Shown here: positions 1 through 6,687 of the stretch, piece by piece
Position numbering within the stretch: position 1 is the stretch's first letter
Layout of the letters: every line of letters starts with the position of its first letter
Origin: Actinomycetota bacterium
GTDB lineage: Bacteria; Actinomycetota; Acidimicrobiia; IMCC26256; BP-133
Direction of reading: 5' to 3'
DNA length: 34,708 bases
Assembly (NCBI GenBank): GCA_030838785.1
Contig: JAUZEY010000109.1
Span: 1-34,708, forward strand
The notes under the pieces: model-generated
Seen by the model: the letters and a program-made list of their open reading frames with translations, nothing else
The model's database searches: none
What the model was told of the DNA's origin: nothing
Made by a program: the position numbers and the translations under genes

Positions 1-2
1 GC

Positions 3-1655
3 CGGCGGCAGTTCGTCCGGACCGCGGCCGCCTATTCGGTCGGCGTCTGGGCGATCGACAAGGTCACCGGCGGCAACTGGGGCAGCTACGCCTTCGCCCA
101 GAACACCAAGACGACGAAGGCCTGCGACCTGGAGAACCCCGGGGCCCAGCTGGCCAACCTGCCGGGTGAGTTCATCCTCGACACGCAGGGCCACGCCCTC
201 GACTCCAGCTTCGACGCCAAGTGGCGGACCCAGGAGCCCGGGTTCTTCCAGTTCCTCACGCTGTGGACGTCGTCGTCGATGGGCGACTACCCCGGCTACA
301 ACGAAGGCGGGATCCGCGGTTTCGGCGAGGGCGAGATCGACCCCGCCGAGAACCTCGGCCGGTACCACTACTTCAAGGACATCTTCCTCGACAGCTCGGA
401 GACGGTGAACCTGCTCACCGCCCTGCCCAAGCTGCCCGACGAGGTGAACATCACGCCCATCAAGTGGGCCGCCGAGACCCGCGACATGATCAACGGCATG
501 ACGCAGTCGGAGCGCTGCTTCGTCCACGCCTTCACCCAGCCCAACCGGGGCTACCAGGGTCCGGACAAGAAGCCGGCCTACCAGCAGGAGGACTTCGACT
601 GGATGGCCGGCGTGACCGGCCCGATGGACATCCGGGGCTGGAAGCTCTACTGCGGCTGGGGCGACCCCGGTCTCGGGGCCGTCGGCGGCGAGGGACCGAG
701 CCACAACGGCTGGTGGTTCGACGACGACAACGGCATGGCCATCGTCGAGCACATCCGCCGGATCCAGGCCAAGACCAACCGGCCGCCGATCATCTGCACC
801 CACAAGGGGCTGGCCTTCAACGGCACCTTCGACTCGGCCAAGTTCTCGCCGCGGGACATGGGCATCATCGGGTCGCAGTTCCCCGACATCACGTTCTTCA
901 CCTACCACTCCGGCTACGACGGCGAGCACATGACGGCCTACGCCGGCGACGACAAGGTCAACTCGTCGAACCGGGGCGTCGACTGCTTCGTCAAGAGCAT
1001 CCGGGAGAACGGCCTCGATGCCACCCGGTTCGTGCCGAAGGGGCTCGAGCACGGCAACTCGCCGAACATGTACGCCGAGATCGGCACCACCTGGTGGGCC
1101 AACATGAGCGACGCCGACCGGGCCACCCACCTGCTGGGCAAGCTCATCACCTACCTCGGGCCCCGCCGGATCGTGTGGGGCAGCGACTGCATCTGGTACG
1201 GGAACCCGCAGCCCCAGATCGTGCTGCTCCGCGCCCTGCAGTTCTCCGAGCAGGCCAAGCAGTTCTACAACCTGCCCTACGGGCTCGACGGCGACCGCTG
1301 GGATCCGCGCAAGAACGCCCTCGACGCCGCCAGCTACATGGTCGACAACCCGGCCGTCCCGGGCTGGCCCGTCGACGCCCAGTCCCACCCCGAGCGGACG
1401 ATCCGCAACGGCATCCTGGGCCGCAACGCGGCCGAGTGCTACGGGCTCGACCCCGACGCCAAGCGCAACGCCCTGTCGTGCGACGAGGTCCAGAAGATCC
1501 GCGACGCCTACATCCTCAACCCGAGCACGCCGAAGGAGACCGCGCCGCTCCGGACCAACACCATCAACGGGCCCCGGACCAAGAAGGAGTTCTGGAGGTT
1601 CGTCAAGGCCGAGGGCACCTCGGAACCCAACAAGTTCACCCGGTTCCCGAGTTAG
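3..1655 (+). CDS. Amidohydrolase-family protein, probably Tat-exported (5' end cut by window edge)
   Basis: The frame is open from the left edge, so the start codon is missing; about 550 residues are visible. The ORF-track start at 279 is internal, because the frame upstream is open and protein-like. The first visible residues, RRQFVRTAAAY, followed by a short apolar stretch, look like the end of a twin-arginine signal, so probably only a few codons are missing. Further along are DTQGHALD, which could be the first metal-binding strand of a TIM-barrel amidohydrolase, then THKGLAF, FFTYHSGYDG and a late IVWGSDCIWYG strand that could supply the last Asp ligand. These features match the amidohydrolase-2 superfamily of metal-dependent hydrolases and decarboxylases. 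The substrate cannot be told from the sequence. The secreted protein and cupredoxin that follow on the same strand may be co-transcribed. Family call fairly sure, function unknown. Confidence 0.75.
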   Translation, partial: RRQFVRTAAAYSVGVWAIDKVTGGNWGSYAFAQNTKTTKACDLENPGAQLANLPGEFILDTQGHALDSSFDAKWRTQEPGFFQFLTLWTSSSMGDYPGYNEGGIRGFGEGEIDPAENLGRYHYFKDIFLDSSETVNLLTALPKLPDEVNITPIKWAAETRDMINGMTQSERCFVHAFTQPNRGYQGPDKKPAYQQEDFDWMAGVTGPMDIRGWKLYCGWGDPGLGAVGGEGPSHNGWWFDDDNGMAIVEHIRRIQAKTNRPPIICTHKGLAFNGTFDSAKFSPRDMGIIGSQFPDITFFTYHSGYDGEHMTAYAGDDKVNSSNRGVDCFVKSIRENGLDATRFVPKGLEHGNSPNMYAEIGTTWWANMSDADRATHLLGKLITYLGPRRIVWGSDCIWYGNPQPQIVLLRALQFSEQAKQFYNLPYGLDGDRWDPRKNALDAASYMVDNPAVPGWPVDAQSHPERTIRNGILGRNAAECYGLDPDAKRNALSCDEVQKIRDAYILNPSTPKETAPLRTNTINGPRTKKEFWRFVKAEGTSEPNKFTRFPS

Positions 1656-1706
1656 GGGTCACCCCACACGACACACCATCGCACTCGATCAAAAGGGGAG
1701 GGATTC

Positions 1707-2279
1707 ATGAGAGGCAAGCTGGCCGTGCTGGCGGCCGCGACCTTGTCGGTCGTGGCCGTGAGCGTGGCTCCGGCTGGCGCCGCCGCGTCCTACGGTCCGG
1801 GCACGTACAAGTCCGGGCCGAAGAACGGGGACTTCAGTGCGCACGCCGAAGCTGATCCGGCGACGGGGAAGGTGACGATCTTCCAGCACAACACCCGTCA
1901 GGCCGCCGCCGTCAACTGTGTCGGCGACGGGCCCCGGGCCACGTTGCTGGCGGTCCACTCGGTCGCCGACCAGGTGTCGTCGGTCGTGGTCGACTACGTC
2001 GACGCCACGCTGTCCGACAACGAGATCATCATGGACGTCATCGTGAGCAGTGACAAGACCGGTCCGTTGGGCCACAAGACGGCCTTCGGGCCGAAGATGC
2101 ACGAGGCCGGTTCGATCACGGTCCCGCTGAAGAAGCTGCCGGACCCGGGCGAGACGATGACGGTGCAGTTCGGCCTCCAGACGGGCGCCGGGTGCCTCCC
2201 GCACCCGCAGATCGGCCTGGACGGCAGCCGGTTCGTCAACGGCGGCGAGGCCACCTTCACCGGCGTGAAGGTCGGGTGA
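1707..2279 (+). CDS. Small secreted protein of unknown function
   Basis: This 190-residue protein starts at an ATG preceded by a strong ribosome site (GGGGAGGG about 5 nt upstream). Residues 1-27 (MRGKLAVLAAATLSVVAVS...AGAAA) form a classical Sec signal peptide. The mature part is rich in beta-type sequence and Gly, with only two cysteines (in AAVNCVGDG and GAGCLPHP) that could form one disulfide. I recognise no family motif. It sits 51 nt after the amidohydrolase and its stop lies 5 nt before the first possible start of the cupredoxin, so the three genes look like one exported unit. A periplasmic or cell-surface binding role is possible but unsupported. Confidence 0.7.
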   Translation: MRGKLAVLAAATLSVVAVSVAPAGAAASYGPGTYKSGPKNGDFSAHAEADPATGKVTIFQHNTRQAAAVNCVGDGPRATLLAVHSVADQVSSVVVDYVDATLSDNEIIMDVIVSSDKTGPLGHKTAFGPKMHEAGSITVPLKKLPDPGETMTVQFGLQTGAGCLPHPQIGLDGSRFVNGGEATFTGVKVG

Positions 2280-2284
2280 GCGCC

Positions 2285-2782
2285 ATGTCCGAGAACGGAG
2301 TCACCGTGAACAGCATCCGGAAGCGGGCCGTCGTCGTCCTCGCCGTCATCGGCTTGGGCGCCCTCGCGCTCGCCGGTCCGGCCGGAGCCGAGAACGCCGC
2401 CCCGAGCCACCGGTTGGGGCAGGTCCCGGCCGACCAGATCACCGGGCAGGACCACCCCGCCGACGTGTTCGTCGAGGCCTGGCAGTACGTGCCCGCGACG
2501 GTGCACCTGAAGCAGGGCGGCCACCTCAAGTTCGGCAACTACGACATGTACCCCTACGGTGCGGGCATCGCCGCCCACAGCATGGAAGAAGCCATCCCCG
2601 GCTGCACCTCTCCGCCCTACAAGACCAGCGGCGGCTGTGACCGCTACCCGAAGTTCACCAGTGCGCTGACCGACCACGGCTACGTACACAACGTCGAGGG
2701 CGTCGACAAACTGCCGCCCGGGACGTATCCCTTCACCTGCCAGATCCACTCGCAGATGCGGGGCTCGCTCGTCGTCGAGTAG
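2285..2782 (+). CDS. Secreted cupredoxin-like (type 1 copper) protein
   Basis: A 165-residue protein with an N-terminal signal (RKRAVVVLAVIGLGALALAGPAGAE). The C-terminal motif FTCQIHSQMRG has the Cys-x2-His-x2-Met spacing of amicyanin/plastocyanin-type blue copper sites, and an upstream His in GIAAHSMEEA is a good candidate for the fourth ligand. The expected role is extracytoplasmic electron transfer or copper binding. Two more cysteines (GCTS, GGCDRY) may form a disulfide. The ORF track starts at 2192, which would overlap the previous gene by 88 nt and place the signal internally, so it is rejected. ATG 2285 is used here; GTG 2306 has a better Shine-Dalgarno (ACGGAG, 5 nt spacing) and is a serious alternative. 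Confidence 0.8.
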   Translation: MSENGVTVNSIRKRAVVVLAVIGLGALALAGPAGAENAAPSHRLGQVPADQITGQDHPADVFVEAWQYVPATVHLKQGGHLKFGNYDMYPYGAGIAAHSMEEAIPGCTSPPYKTSGGCDRYPKFTSALTDHGYVHNVEGVDKLPPGTYPFTCQIHSQMRGSLVVE

Positions 2783-2819
2783 TCCGAGTCAGTCAGTCAC
2801 TGCGGTTTTTTTTCCGGCC

Positions 2820-2869
2820 CGCCGCCGGCGCCTGTCTCAGGGGAGGAGGTGCCGGCGGCGCTGGCTTTT
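2820..2869 (+). terminator. Hairpin terminator after the cupredoxin gene
   Basis: A 13-bp stem (CGCCGCCGGCGCC at 2820-2832 pairing with GGTGCCGGCGGCG at 2848-2860, one G-T pair) is followed by CTGGCTTTT. The T-run is short. It lies between convergent genes and reads best on the plus strand. Confidence 0.5.
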
Positions 2870-2913
2870 GGGACCCGACCCCGGGGCGTTCGGCTTCTTT
2901 TCTTCGGTCCCGA

Positions 2914-4215
2914 TTAGGCGATGTTGACGACCCAGGCGTCGCGCTCGCCGGCGGTGGTCTGTCCCGGCAGGGCCCCGGTGGTGCCGCCGGCCAGGTAGAA
3001 GCCGCCCCGGCCGATGGCCAGGGCCATGGCGTAGTCGTAGGCCGGGCCGCCGAACTGGCGGACCCACAGCAGGTCGCCGGTCGGGCCGGCGGCGGCCAGG
3101 AAGGCGTCGGTGCCACCGCTCGAGGCTGCGCCGTCGAGGGGGCCGCCGACCCGGCCGGCCACGAACAGGTGGCCGGTGGCGTCGAAGGCGATGGCTTCCG
3201 CGTCGTCGGCGCCGGGCGTGCCGAACTGCCGCGACCACAGGTCGCCCCCGTTCCGGAAGGCGACGATGTAGGCGTCGGTATCGCCCTGGGTCGTCTGGCC
3301 GGGGAGGGTGCCGAGCGTCGTGCCGGCCACGAACACGTCGCCGGACGGGCCCACGGTGACCGCCACCCCATAGTCGTCGGAGTGGCTGCCGAACTGGCGT
3401 GTCCACACGACCTTGCCGGCGGGGTCGTACTGGCGGGCGAAGCCGTCGAGCCCCCCGGCGGCGGCGGCGCCGGCGAGCAGGCCGCTGGTCTCGCCGGCCA
3501 CGACCGGGGCGCCGGTGGCGTCGAGGGCGACGGCGAGGGCGTAGTCCTCCCCGACGGTGCCGAACTGCCGGACCCAGACGGGGTTACCGGCCGGGTCCCA
3601 CTTGGTGATGAAGGCGTCGTAGTCGCCGGCGGACGTCTGCCCGGGCAGCGCCGCCCGCGTGCCGCCGACGACGTAGGCGAAGCCGGCGTGGTCGACCTTG
3701 ACCGCCGCGGCACTCTCCCCGCCGCCGCCGCCGAACTGCCGGGTCCACAACTCGTCGCCGGCGGCGTCGTACTTGCGGATGAAGGCGTCCCACCCCCCGG
3801 CCGAGGACTGGCCGGGGAGTGTCCCGAACGTCTGCCCGACGACGTAGACGTTGCCGCTGTCGTCGAGGGCGATGCCCTTCGGCTCGTCGCGCTCGTAGCT
3901 CCCGAACTGCCGCGTCCACACCTCGTGGCCCGCCGGGTCGTAGCGCCGCAGGAAGACGTCGATCATCCCGGCCGCCTTCTGGCCCGGCAGCTCGCCCGAG
4001 GTCTGGCCCGTGACGTAGAGATTGCCGGCGGGGTCGATGGCGACGCCCTTGGCGTCGTCGGGATAGCGGGTACCGAACTGGGCGGTCCAGGCGATCGTGG
4101 CGGCGGGGGCGGCGGCCGGCCAGAGCAGTGCGCCGCAGAGGGCCGCGGCCAGTCCGACGGCCCCGGATCGGATGGCGGCCCAGCGGCGGGTGGGGGGACG
4201 CGACGCTCTGCGCAT
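2914..4215 (-). CDS. Secreted seven-bladed SBBP-type beta-propeller protein
   Basis: The true start is ATG at 4215, with GGAGGAG about 6 nt upstream; the ORF track extends far beyond it. The 433-residue product has a signal peptide (residues 1 to about 39, ending AAPAAT) and then consists almost wholly of seven ~55-residue repeats. Each opens with (V/L)W(T/V/S)RQFG and contains D-A-x-G-x-x-(Y/F)-V-x-G-x-(T/R), x-G-x-LPGQ and DAF(I/L)xxYDPAG-like segments. This matches the SBBP beta-propeller repeat family, and seven units would close one propeller with no other domain attached. Such proteins are extracellular; binding partners are unknown. It is convergent with the cupredoxin gene and downstream of the HAD gene, with its own likely promoter in the 91-bp gap. 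Confidence 0.8.
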   Translation of the reverse strand: MRRASRPPTRRWAAIRSGAVGLAAALCGALLWPAAAPAATIAWTAQFGTRYPDDAKGVAIDPAGNLYVTGQTSGELPGQKAAGMIDVFLRRYDPAGHEVWTRQFGSYERDEPKGIALDDSGNVYVVGQTFGTLPGQSSAGGWDAFIRKYDAAGDELWTRQFGGGGGESAAAVKVDHAGFAYVVGGTRAALPGQTSAGDYDAFITKWDPAGNPVWVRQFGTVGEDYALAVALDATGAPVVAGETSGLLAGAAAAGGLDGFARQYDPAGKVVWTRQFGSHSDDYGVAVTVGPSGDVFVAGTTLGTLPGQTTQGDTDAYIVAFRNGGDLWSRQFGTPGADDAEAIAFDATGHLFVAGRVGGPLDGAASSGGTDAFLAAAGPTGDLLWVRQFGGPAYDYAMALAIGRGGFYLAGGTTGALPGQTTAGERDAWVVNIA

Positions 4216-4258
4216 GCAGCACTCCTCCCCCCCCGAAAAGCGGTCGTGAGCACCGCCG

Positions 4259-4264
4259 ACCATA
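4259..4264 (-). promoter_or_regulatory. Possible -10 box (TATGGT) of the SBBP propeller gene
   Basis: On the minus strand TATGGT lies about 44 nt upstream of the ATG at 4215 and leaves a short leader that carries the GGAGGAG ribosome site. A GTCCCC-ggct-GGGGAC hairpin (4268-4283) sits just upstream and could end HAD transcripts. No clear -35 was seen. Confidence 0.35.
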
Positions 4265-4306
4265 GCCGTCCCCGGCTGGGGACGACAGTGGCGCGCCGCG
4301 CTCCGA

Positions 4307-5038
4307 TCAGAAGGTGAGGACGGGCCAGCCGTTGGTGTGCGCGGCGCGGCGGAGGCGCCGGTCAGGATTGACCGCCACCGGGCGGCCGGCGGCACTGAGA
4401 AGGGGGAGATCCGACATCGAGTCGGAGTAGGCGGTGGCCCGGGAGAGGTCGGCCGTGCCGAGCTCGACCCACAGCCGGGCGAGCTTGCCCCGGCCGTGGC
4501 AGAACGGGCCAACGAGTCGGCCCGTGAACCGGCCCTCGCACACCTCGGCCAGGGTGCCGACGGCCCGCTGGGCGCCGAGGGCACGGGCGGCGGCGTCGAC
4601 GAGCGGCTGCGGGCTGGCCGAGGCGATGACGCAGAAGTCCCCGGCGGCGAGGTGGCGGTCGAGGAGCCACCGGGCGCCGGGGCGGGCGGTGCGGGCCAAC
4701 TCGTCACCGAGGCCCTCCGCCACGTCGAGAAACGGTCCCGCCTCGCGGTCGGCCACATCGGCCAGCAGGGCGGCGAGCAGTCGATGGGCGCCGGAGACCC
4801 CCTGGCCCCGCCGCACGAAGACGGCCTCTCGGGCCAGGTAGCCGGCCAGCCGCCGGCTACCCACCATGCCGGCGCGGTGCAGCGCCCGCCCGAAGAGGCT
4901 CAGACTGGACCCGGGGAGCAACGTCCGGTCGAGATCGAATACCGCCAGCCGGCCGTTGTGGTCCGGAAGCCTCGTGGGTGCTTCCGGGGGGCCGGATGTG
5001 GTGACCTCGTCTCGGGGGACGAAGGCCCGGGTGCTCAT
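4307..5038 (-). CDS. HAD superfamily IB phosphatase (SerB/CicA-like)
   Basis: From ATG 5038 the product has 243 residues. All four HAD motifs are present: FDLDRTLLPGSS (motif I, DxDxT), IASASPQP (motif II), the Lys in HGRGKLARL (motif III) and YSDSMSDLPLL (motif IV). Length and the helical cap after motif I fit subfamily IB hydrolases, which dephosphorylate phosphoserine, lysophospholipids or similar small phosphomonoesters; the substrate here is unknown. The ORF-track start at 5131 is a TTG inside the divergent promoter region with no ribosome site and gives a non-homologous-looking leader, so MSTRAFVPRD was chosen, although its own Shine-Dalgarno is weak. It is divergent from a TetR gene and may share its operator. 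Confidence 0.8.
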   Translation of the reverse strand: MSTRAFVPRDEVTTSGPPEAPTRLPDHNGRLAVFDLDRTLLPGSSLSLFGRALHRAGMVGSRRLAGYLAREAVFVRRGQGVSGAHRLLAALLADVADREAGPFLDVAEGLGDELARTARPGARWLLDRHLAAGDFCVIASASPQPLVDAAARALGAQRAVGTLAEVCEGRFTGRLVGPFCHGRGKLARLWVELGTADLSRATAYSDSMSDLPLLSAAGRPVAVNPDRRLRRAAHTNGWPVLTF

Positions 5039-5112
5039 GACGCGATGATGAGCGGTGATGCTGTCCGATTCATGAACGCCGTGGGCGGCCGGTGGTGAAC
5101 GCCGAGCGAAGG

Positions 5113-5141
5113 CTGACCGACGAAGGGGCAAGACATATACT
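5113..5141 (+). promoter_or_regulatory. Predicted promoter of the TetR gene
   Basis: CTGACC (5113-5118) and TATACT (5136-5141) are separated by 17 nt, a good sigma-70-type pair. The expected start of transcription near 5148 falls on the inverted repeat described next. Confidence 0.5.
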
Positions 5142-5146
5142 GCGAA

Positions 5147-5165
5147 ATTAGACGCTCGGTCTAAT
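5147..5165. promoter_or_regulatory. Palindromic TetR-type operator
   Basis: ATTAGAC-gctcg-GTCTAAT is a perfect 7-bp inverted repeat with a 5-nt centre. It lies between the predicted -10 box and the TetR start codon, where a bound repressor would block transcription. Size, symmetry and place fit autoregulation by the TetR protein encoded next to it, and possibly control of the divergent HAD gene. Confidence 0.65.
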
Positions 5166-5173
5166 GCCTAAAA

Positions 5174-5830
5174 GTGACGATGAGGGAAATGACCGCCTGC
5201 CCCCAGGACGAGCCACAGCAGCTCGGGCGCGTCGCCCGCAAGCGGCAACGCCGCGTCAACGAGATCCTCCGGGTGGCCGCCCAGGTCCTCTCCGAGAGAG
5301 GGTATTACAACACCAGCCTGGAGGAGATCGCCGACCGTCTCGACCTGGCCAAGGCGTCGCTCTACCACTATTTCGACAGCAAGGAGTCGCTCCTGACCAC
5401 CTGCCTCGGGACGGTGGCGGAGGAGTCGATCACCCGCCTCACGACCATCGCCTCCGGCACCGGAAGCTCGCCCGAGCGCCTGCGGGGCCTCATCATCGAG
5501 CAGCTGCGGATCATCACGGTCGAGTACCCCGAGCTGGCCCGGCTGTTCCTGGCCCACCTCGAATGGCCGGTCACGGTCCGGGAGCGCATCAGCGACTGGC
5601 ATACCCGGCACGACGCCATCATCAAGGGAGTCATCGAAGAGGGCGTGAGGTCGGGCGAGCTGGGCGACATCGACATCTCGGTGGTCCGGCACAATCTCAC
5701 CGGCGCCCTGAACTTCGTACCGTTCTGGTTCCACCCTGAAGGCCGCTTCTCCGACCGGGAGGCGTTCGAGGCCGTGGCCGACAGCGTGCTCCTGATGTTC
5801 GGCGTCGGCGCCCCTCCGACCCCGGCCTAG
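5174..5830 (+). CDS. TetR/AcrR-family transcriptional regulator
   Basis: A 218-residue protein (213 if ATG 5189 is used; GTG 5174 and ATG 5180 are also possible, none with a well-placed ribosome site). Residues about 25-75 carry the TetR DNA-binding domain, with LEEIADRLDLAKASLYHYFDSKESLL giving the helix-turn-helix and the conserved YxYF turn. The remaining all-helical domain would bind an unknown ligand and dimerise; its length is normal for the family. Its targets are probably the palindrome 10 nt upstream and the divergent HAD gene. In actinobacteria such regulators next to SDR or lipid genes often control fatty-acid or steroid metabolism, but that is only a suggestion here. Confidence 0.85.
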   Translation: MTMREMTACPQDEPQQLGRVARKRQRRVNEILRVAAQVLSERGYYNTSLEEIADRLDLAKASLYHYFDSKESLLTTCLGTVAEESITRLTTIASGTGSSPERLRGLIIEQLRIITVEYPELARLFLAHLEWPVTVRERISDWHTRHDAIIKGVIEEGVRSGELGDIDISVVRHNLTGALNFVPFWFHPEGRFSDREAFEAVADSVLLMFGVGAPPTPA

Positions 5831-5844
5831 CGCCCGCCGGGGCG
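5831..5844. terminator. Small hairpin between convergent stops
   Basis: CGCCC-gccg-GGGCG fills almost the whole 16-nt gap between the TetR and SDR stop codons. It has no T-run on either strand, so a terminator role is only a guess from its place. Confidence 0.25.
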
Positions 5845-5846
5845 GC

Positions 5847-6638
5847 TCACCCGGAGCGGGTCGCGGCCTGGAGGCGGCGCATGCCGGCCAGCCAGCGGTC
5901 GTAGTCGTCGGCCTTGCGCCGGAAATGCTCCTGCACCTCGGGATGGGGGAGGAGCAGGAAGGTCTCGTTCCGCAGGCCCTCGACCACGACGTCGGCGACG
6001 TCCTCCGGGTCGAGCACGCCGGGGGAGTCGGCCAGCCGTTCGCCGGCCGCGGCCAGCATGTCGGTGCGGACGAACTCGGGGCAGAGGCACGAGACGCCCA
6101 GACCCTGATCGCCGTAGGTGATGGCCAACCACTCGGCCAGGGCCACGGCGGCGTGCTTGGTCAAGGCGTAGGGGGCGTTACCGAGGATCGTGAGAAGCCC
6201 GGCGGCGGAGGCGGTGACCAGGAAGTGGCCGCCGCCCTGGTCGAGCATGAGCGGTACCACGGCCCGGGCGGCGTACACGTGGGAGAGGACGTTCACCCGC
6301 CACATCCGCTCCCAGGCCTCGTCGGGGGCGTCAGGCCCGACGAGGGTGGCCGGATCGTCGGGCCGGATGCCCCACAGGATGCCGGCATTGGCGCAGAACA
6401 GGTCGATGCGGCCGTAGCTCAGACGGGCGGCCTCGACCAGCGCGATGACGTCGGCCTCGACCGACATGTCGCCCGGCACGGCCAGGCCGTCGATCTCCCG
6501 GGCCACCGCCGCAGCCCCGGGGGCGTCCACGTCGGCCACGACCACCGAGGCGCCCTCAGCGGCGAAACGCCGGCAGAGCGCCCGACCGATACCCGACGCT
6601 CCGCCGGTCACGACCGCCACCTTCCCGGCCAGATCCAC
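5847..6638 (-). CDS. Short-chain dehydrogenase/reductase (SDR)
   Basis: 263 residues, the usual length of a classical SDR. It has the TGGASGIG dinucleotide-binding loop near residue 11, a VVADVD acidic end of strand 2, CANAG, a catalytic Ser in VTASAAG and the YALTK active-site motif. An Asp at the end of strand 2 favours NAD(H). The substrate alcohol or ketone is unknown. The start is GTG at 6638 and no ribosome site is seen upstream; a weak TAAGAC lies 7 nt before the GTG. It is convergent with TetR and divergent from pepN. Confidence 0.85.
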   Translation of the reverse strand: MDLAGKVAVVTGGASGIGRALCRRFAAEGASVVVADVDAPGAAAVAREIDGLAVPGDMSVEADVIALVEAARLSYGRIDLFCANAGILWGIRPDDPATLVGPDAPDEAWERMWRVNVLSHVYAARAVVPLMLDQGGGHFLVTASAAGLLTILGNAPYALTKHAAVALAEWLAITYGDQGLGVSCLCPEFVRTDMLAAAGERLADSPGVLDPEDVADVVVEGLRNETFLLLPHPEVQEHFRRKADDYDRWLAGMRRLQAATRSG

Positions 6639-6678
6639 GCCGGCAGTCTTACGGACGGGAGGCCGGTAGTCGAGGCAC

Positions 6679-6684
6679 TAGCCT
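6679..6684 (+). promoter_or_regulatory. Possible -10 box (TAGCCT) of pepN, leaderless layout
   Basis: TAGCCT ends 9 nt before GTG 6694 and 3 nt before TTG 6688, and no Shine-Dalgarno is present. The spacing would allow transcription to begin at or next to the GTG. Confidence 0.35.
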
Positions 6685-6687
6685 CCA

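Noticed and set aside
2806-2813. T-run after the cupredoxin as a terminator
   Set aside because: Eight T's are present, but no convincing stem precedes them; the strong stem lies after the T-run instead.
5039-5131. Longer HAD protein starting at TTG 5131
   Set aside because: TTG without a ribosome site, inside the TetR promoter region, and the extra 31 residues do not look like part of the family.
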